A stretch of DNA of 64,000 nucleotides. Source: Lactarius indigo. Taxonomy: Eukaryota > Basidiomycota > Agaricomycetes > Russulales > Russulaceae. The stretch lies in contig JAFKAC010000104.1 of the NCBI GenBank assembly GCA_025766275.1, positions 1 through 64,000 on the forward strand, in the 5' to 3' direction. Made by a program: the position numbers and the translations under genes. The notes below the pieces were generated by a model. That model was not told the origin of the DNA. It did not search any database and saw only the letters and a list, made by a program, of their open reading frames with translations. Positions 59,329 to 64,000 of this stretch are shown here, one piece after another (position 1 is the stretch's first letter; each line of letters begins with the position of its first letter).

Positions 59329-60395
59329 TCATCATTGCGTACTACTGTTTCCCCTCCCTCTTTGATTCCATATCTGCTCTTGCTCGTCGCGTCATGGCCT
59401 CTTTGTTTTAACCTTACTAGCACCGTTCTTCTATTCCAATACATTATAACACTCTGATGCTTCACCCAGTTGTACGCGTGTACACATATGTTGTGATTGC
59501 AGCTTTCCATTAGTATTGCCTCCATTCAATTATAATTTTACTGTAAACAAGTGCTTCTAGATGAAGGACTACCTACAGGGTCCATCTCTGCCATGACTTG
59601 CCATGACTGGAAATTGGTCACAAGATACTCCGTGATTATATGGCAGGCAATTATGAAGGTAATTGCTTCGTCTCTCTACTCGGAGGGAACATACTATGAC
59701 TTGAAGTCTGCTCGGAGTAGAGCGAGCGTTTGCGGAAGTGGGACGACATGACAGGGAAGACGGTCACCACTGGACAGGTTGACTTCGCCGATCAATCTAA
59801 GATAAACGATAGAGATGGCTTTGCGGTAGCAACGATGAGTTTTTAATGTGGTCCCACCGTTACATAGAGCAAATCTTCACCGCCAAAGTAACGTCTGGGT
59901 TACGGGCGTGATACGAAACTCGCCTAGATCTTTCTGCTTTCGTGCATGGTCGCAATTGGAGTACTTGTATTAACGTCTAGATAGAACCGCTCTGAACATG
60001 TGTTTTGCTTAGGAGCCTGACAACGACAAGAGCTCATCGAAGCATATGCATTATGCACCACGGCTGAACGACTTGGTATCGCAGTGTCGGTCACAGTGTC
60101 CAGGGCGGACGTTGCAAACGTAGCCTTGAACTCCAGACGAGGGAATAATCGAAGCTATAACCTAAGCAATTTGTCTACTACCAAAACGATCTCACCGTGG
60201 GTCATGGACTGAGTAACAGGAATAAATCAGAGGTGTCTACTTGACCACAGATGGGAGAATGGCAGGACGAAGAAGTTCTATGCAGCCGACAGCCAAACGG
60301 TCGGAGAGTGTGGAGGATGGTTATGTAAGCATAGCATCACCATTCCGAATTCAATTGGTGGCCGTGATCAAGTTAAACCTCTGACCGTGCATACA
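59329..60395. other. Intergenic region, no gene seen
   Basis: AT-rich 3' flank of CHD1 and upstream region of SLU7. Short frames without motifs (for example 59551-59751). No tRNA or repeat recognised. Confidence 0.5.
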
Positions 60396-62324
60396 ATGGC
60401 GTCCTCAAGCGGTATGTGACCCCGATTAGCATTCGTATTTAACGCCCTTATATTTATGCTGTAGCTGTCGGTAAGCTATCTCGAGAGGAATTTCGTCGCC
60501 AAAAGGACCTGGATGCAGCCCGGAAAGCTGGTACAGCTCCGGCCGCTCTCGATGAGGAGGGCAAACCCATCAATCCCCATATTCCGCGTACGAACTGATT
60601 CTGCTCATTGTCTTTTTAATTGTCTCACCATTTATTCCAGAGTACATCTCGCAGGCACCATGGTACCTGGACACAGGCGCACCCTCCCTCAGCCACCAAC
60701 GTCGACCCGCAGACGACCGTTCTTCCAACAAACTCGACCAATGGTACGACAGAAATGTCACAGCAGGACCCGCTGCGAAGAAGTATCGAAAAGGCGCATG
60801 TGAAAATTGCGGTGCGATGACGCACAAGCGACAAGACTGCCTCGAGCGGCCACGTAAAAAGGGCGCCAAGTACACTAGCAGGGACATCGCTCCAGACGAA
60901 GTCATACAGAACATCGAGGCTGGATATGACGCGAAACGCGATCGATGGAACGGATACGACCCCGCTGAACACAAGAAAATATACGACGAGTACGAGGCGA
61001 TCGAGGCAGAGAGGCAGCGCCTCCGTGAGGAGGAAATCGACAAACAAACGACGACGGACATGGCTGCTGTGCGCAAGGTAGCCAAGGCAGGCAAGGCTGA
61101 TGGTAAAGAGGGTGACCCGGACTTTGGTTCTAGCGACGAGGAGGATGCGGACGAGGACAAATATGCCGACGCCGCAGATGCAGTTGGGCAAAAGATGGAC
61201 ACAAAGACGCGAATCACGGTACGAAACCTGCGTATTCGAGAGGACACCGCCAAGTACCTCATCAACTTGGACCCATCGAGTGCCTACTATGACCCCAAGA
61301 CACGCTCCATGCGTGATAACCCATTACAGAGCGTTGCCCCAGAAGAGGTACGTGGCATCGTTTGGCTATCGGGCTTCGATTAAGGATACTAACACGGACT
61401 TGGGCGAAGGCGGTCTTTGCCGGAGACAACTTTCTACGGTACTCTGGGGAGGCTCCAGAAGTGCAAGAGCTGCAACTCTTTGCATGGCAGTCGGCGGCTC
61501 GTGGGAACGACGTTCACCTGAATGCGAATCCGACACAAGGCCAACTTCTTCACCAAGCGTACAAAGAGAAGAAGGAAGAGCTCCGCGACTCATCGAAGGT
61601 CGGCGTTCTCGCCAAGTACGGGGGGGAGGAGTACTTGGAGACGGCCCCGAAGGAGTTGCGGCTGGGTCAGACAGAGGAGTACGTTGAATATTCTCGGGCT
61701 GGTCAAGTTATCCATGGGAAGGAGCGAGCGAAGGCGAGGTCGAAATATCCAGAAGATGGTTCGTGTTGTGTCTACTTTTTCATCTGCCCTAACCTGAACG
61801 TCCTTCATAGTGTATCTTAACAATCACACGTCTGTGTGGGGGTCGTGGTACGACGCAGGGTCAAGTACATGGGGCTATGCATGTTGTCACTCCACCGTGC
61901 ACATTTCGTACTGCACTGGCGAGGCAGGGAAACAGGCTGCCGCAGCGTCGAGCGCGCAAAATCTACTCGTGGGCGGACCACCTCCAGAAGATTCGGCCTT
62001 GAAATTATCTGCTGGAGAGGGTGGAGACAAAGGGAAACAACGGAGGGGAGATATCGACGTTGAGGCGGAGCAGAGCAAGCTAGCCGAGGAGCGCAAACGC
62101 AAGTCGAGGGTAAACGAGGGTGACGACCGATTCAGCAAAAAGACGAAGAACGAGGAGGCTCTTGAGAATAAGAAGTTTGACGTCACGGAGGATGACCTTG
62201 GTACGTTCCTCCAGTTTATTAACACTCGATCCAGGTCTCAACATTATCCTTTACAGAACGATATCGCCGTGAAAGGAGTCGAATGGACGATCCAATGGCG
62301 AATTACGTTGACACTGACGATTAG
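60396..62324 (+). CDS. SLU7: Pre-mRNA splicing factor Slu7
   Basis: Slu7 helps choose the 3' splice site in the second step of splicing. Exon 1 is tiny (MASSS, ATG 60396). After an intron to about 60463 it reads [21 protein letters not shown] further intron joins INPHIP to [20 protein letters not shown]. The CCHC zinc knuckle is [20 protein letters not shown]. Family motifs follow: [94 protein letters not shown] and [20 protein letters not shown]. The C-terminus has [18 protein letters not shown] basic sequence and, after a last intron (about 62200-62259), [20 protein letters not shown], with the stop at 62322. Full length. Confidence 0.93.
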
Positions 62325-63382
62325 CCAACCCTACTGTACTTTGAACCGAAGTCCAAGAAACGGAGCCTTCTGATTGGTTCGTTGCCCGTTTGTCGACACC
62401 TCCAGCTCGAATCGTCGGCTGGCCATTTGTCACCGCTCCTCTTATGCCGCTCTTTATTAGAGGGCATGTTGTAGGATGTTTCGTCACAGCGTGTACACAA
62501 TTTCACACGATTCCGACGTTTGTGATTGCTTTGTCTAGGTTCTCCCCTAGCGACACCATGAAAAGCACCAAATATTTTCGTCCGATACAAGTGACAGTGA
62601 TGGCTGTGACGATCGTAATTCGTGGCTATCAAATGAGAACGAGCCCTCATGCCTCATGGCTAGTGCTGACGAAGTGTCCCTCGGGTCCAAACGTCCGAGA
62701 GGGCACAATCTCTTTAGCCCCACTGACAGTCGATAGCTCATTAGGCTGCTGCGCAGACCTGGTGTGGGCGTGGAGAATTCAGGACTCCGGCCGGGACTTT
62801 GGAATTTGGCATATGGTATTCGGCAAAAGAGAAATGCCTAGGCACGCGTGCGCAGGCTCCGGGCCTCGAAGGAAATGACATACCCGGAAAAACTCTAAAA
62901 TGTAGCTAGTGACACAATTGTCCCAAGCAACACATGGTCGGTGCGGCTGTGGTGCTGGGGACGAAGGGGTACAGGCACAACTACAACTACCTGGTAAATT
63001 ACTGAAGAGAGCGCGAGTAGCAAAAAATTAGAACGGATTTTCTGTGACTGCGGTCACACTGCAGAAGCCCTTGGAAATTTGGACAGCGTCCGTGCAAGGC
63101 CGGGAGGGAAGGCGGCAAACGGTAGATTTAGACAGAAGCACTCGCACGGACGGCAGAAGGGCCCGAACACGTATCTGTGCTACCGATTCGGCTCATCTCG
63201 TCGCGTCAAAACGCGGATGATCACATCAGATAGCACATGAAGAGTGAAGCAAGAATCCTTCACAGTAGGAGCGAGAAATGAAGAGAACGGGGTGGTTCTG
63301 TTTCTAAGAACTCGATCACGTGATTAAATGACCCAGGTTCATTTCACGGCAAACGGTAAAGCTGTCACACTTGGTTAAGTAC
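62325..63382. other. Intergenic region, no gene seen
   Basis: Overlapping frames with no motifs on both strands (for example 62390-62878 plus). It contains the upstream region of the last gene. No RNA gene recognised. Confidence 0.5.
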
Positions 63383-64000
63383 ATGCCCCAGTTCACAACC
63401 GCGCTTTCCCTTTTGCTTGGCCTTGGAGCACGTATAGTGTACAACAAGTTCTTTACCTTTCGTGTTCCTGGCATCGAGGATCATGTGCTCAGCGGCCTTT
63501 GGCAGGGCGTAGCCCTATATCACGTCCTCATGGAATTTCCCTTCATTACCCTCCCTGTGGGCTTCGGCATTGGCGCTCGTCTCCTTGTCAACTTCGTTGT
63601 CACATATGATGCCACCGGGTGTGCATGCACCCTCCTTGGTGTCGCCGTTGGTGTCTTGTTCACCGACATTCTCTCCCAAGTTCTAGAAGATGGCGATCAG
63701 GAAGACGCCTACTACGAAGGTTCCGTCGTTTCTGACTACCCACGCCGACGGCGCCTGGTGCAGCTCCGAGCCGCGTACGATGACGACCGCATGCGCGATC
63801 ACAACCGCCGTCGACGCGCCTTCCTCGAGGCCGACCCGTCCGTCACGACCGCCATCACAAATACGACGAATACGTGGGACTCGCTGTCCGACTGGATAGA
63901 CCCCAATCATACAATGACCCCTCTCGAACGCGAGGTCGCCGCGCTGCGCAAGAAGGCGAGCATGGCGGACAGCGAGCGCCGCAGGTTCAAGGAAGAGAAG
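63383..64000 (+). CDS. Membrane protein, hypothetical, cut by window end
   Basis: An uninterrupted frame from ATG 63383 to the last base, 206 codons with no stop. It starts MPQFTTALSLLLGLGARIVY. Three hydrophobic segments lie in the first 115 residues: TTALSLLLGLGARIV, FPFITLPVGFGIGARLLVNF and CTLLGVAVGVLFTDILSQVL. A charged cytoplasm-like region follows (YPRRRRLVQLRAAYDDDRMR, NRRRRAFLEADPS), then MTPLEREVAALRKKASMADS, which looks like the start of a coiled coil. I do not know the family. The 3' end lies outside the window. Confidence 0.7.
   Translation, partial: MPQFTTALSLLLGLGARIVYNKFFTFRVPGIEDHVLSGLWQGVALYHVLMEFPFITLPVGFGIGARLLVNFVVTYDATGCACTLLGVAVGVLFTDILSQVLEDGDQEDAYYEGSVVSDYPRRRRLVQLRAAYDDDRMRDHNRRRRAFLEADPSVTTAITNTTNTWDSLSDWIDPNHTMTPLEREVAALRKKASMADSERRRFKEEK

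Noticed and set aside
1..64000. tRNA genes, rRNA, CRISPR arrays, intact transposons
   Set aside because: I scanned the gene-free stretches by eye for T-arm motifs, repeat-spacer arrays and transposase or reverse-transcriptase motifs and found none convincing. A tRNA or TE search program would be decisive.

Overview
The window looks like nuclear DNA of a filamentous basidiomycete, most likely an Agaricomycete. Genes lie on both strands and are cut by many short introns (about 45-70 nt) with GT-AG ends. Several promoters or leaders are CT-rich. The families are fungal or basidiomycete in flavour: BTB/POZ and HNH-domain proteins, a CAP59-type mannosyltransferase, a Mga2/Spt23-type membrane-bound transcription factor, and a Gyp1-type TBC protein. 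I see no prokaryotic or organellar features. The genus is not identifiable by eye; the family mix would fit something like the Ceratobasidiaceae, which is inference.

Layout, left to right. (i) 0.2-4.6 kb: a BTB/POZ gene (-), a decayed F-box-like gene (+) and an HNH-domain gene (+). (ii) 4.9-16.6 kb, housekeeping: TRM44 tRNA methyltransferase (+), PEX5 PTS1 receptor (-), ETF alpha (+), a probable REC114 meiotic gene (+), a 1.9 kb stretch without genes, MRI1 of the methionine salvage pathway (-), and a small bZIP gene (+) head to head with MRI1. (iii) 17.7-31.4 kb: a conserved hypothetical (+), ATP adenylyltransferase (-), a small multi-pass membrane protein (-), a single-pass membrane protein with a lectin-like ectodomain (-), an 'ipa'-type protein with a C-terminal HicA/YcfA-like domain (+), and a Gyp1-like Rab GAP (+). 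(iv) 31.6-42 kb, the accessory part: an intact NUP2/NUP50-type nucleoporin (-), an F-box-like gene (+), two copies of a roughly 270 bp dispersed repeat, a small five-exon gene coding for two tandem Vps4-type MIT domains with no ATPase (-), an unidentified fragment, and a broken partial copy of the nucleoporin (-). (v) 42.5-62.3 kb: MGA2/SPT23 (+), a taspase-like Thr peptidase (+), TFIIH subunit TFB4 (-), a CAP59-family mannosyltransferase (-), CHD1 chromatin remodeller (+) and SLU7 splicing factor (+). (vi) 63.4 kb to the end: a membrane protein gene that runs off the window.

Most genes are unrelated neighbours, as expected for a fungal chromosome. The segment worth attention is 31.6-41.7 kb, where three independent duplications (nucleoporin copy, dispersed repeat, MIT exon block) cluster. 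The best candidate novelty is the tandem-MIT gene at 37128-37932. Its exons, phases and splice sites close perfectly to give a 182-residue protein made only of two Vps4-like MIT modules. All exon joins were read by eye; no database search or transcript evidence was used.
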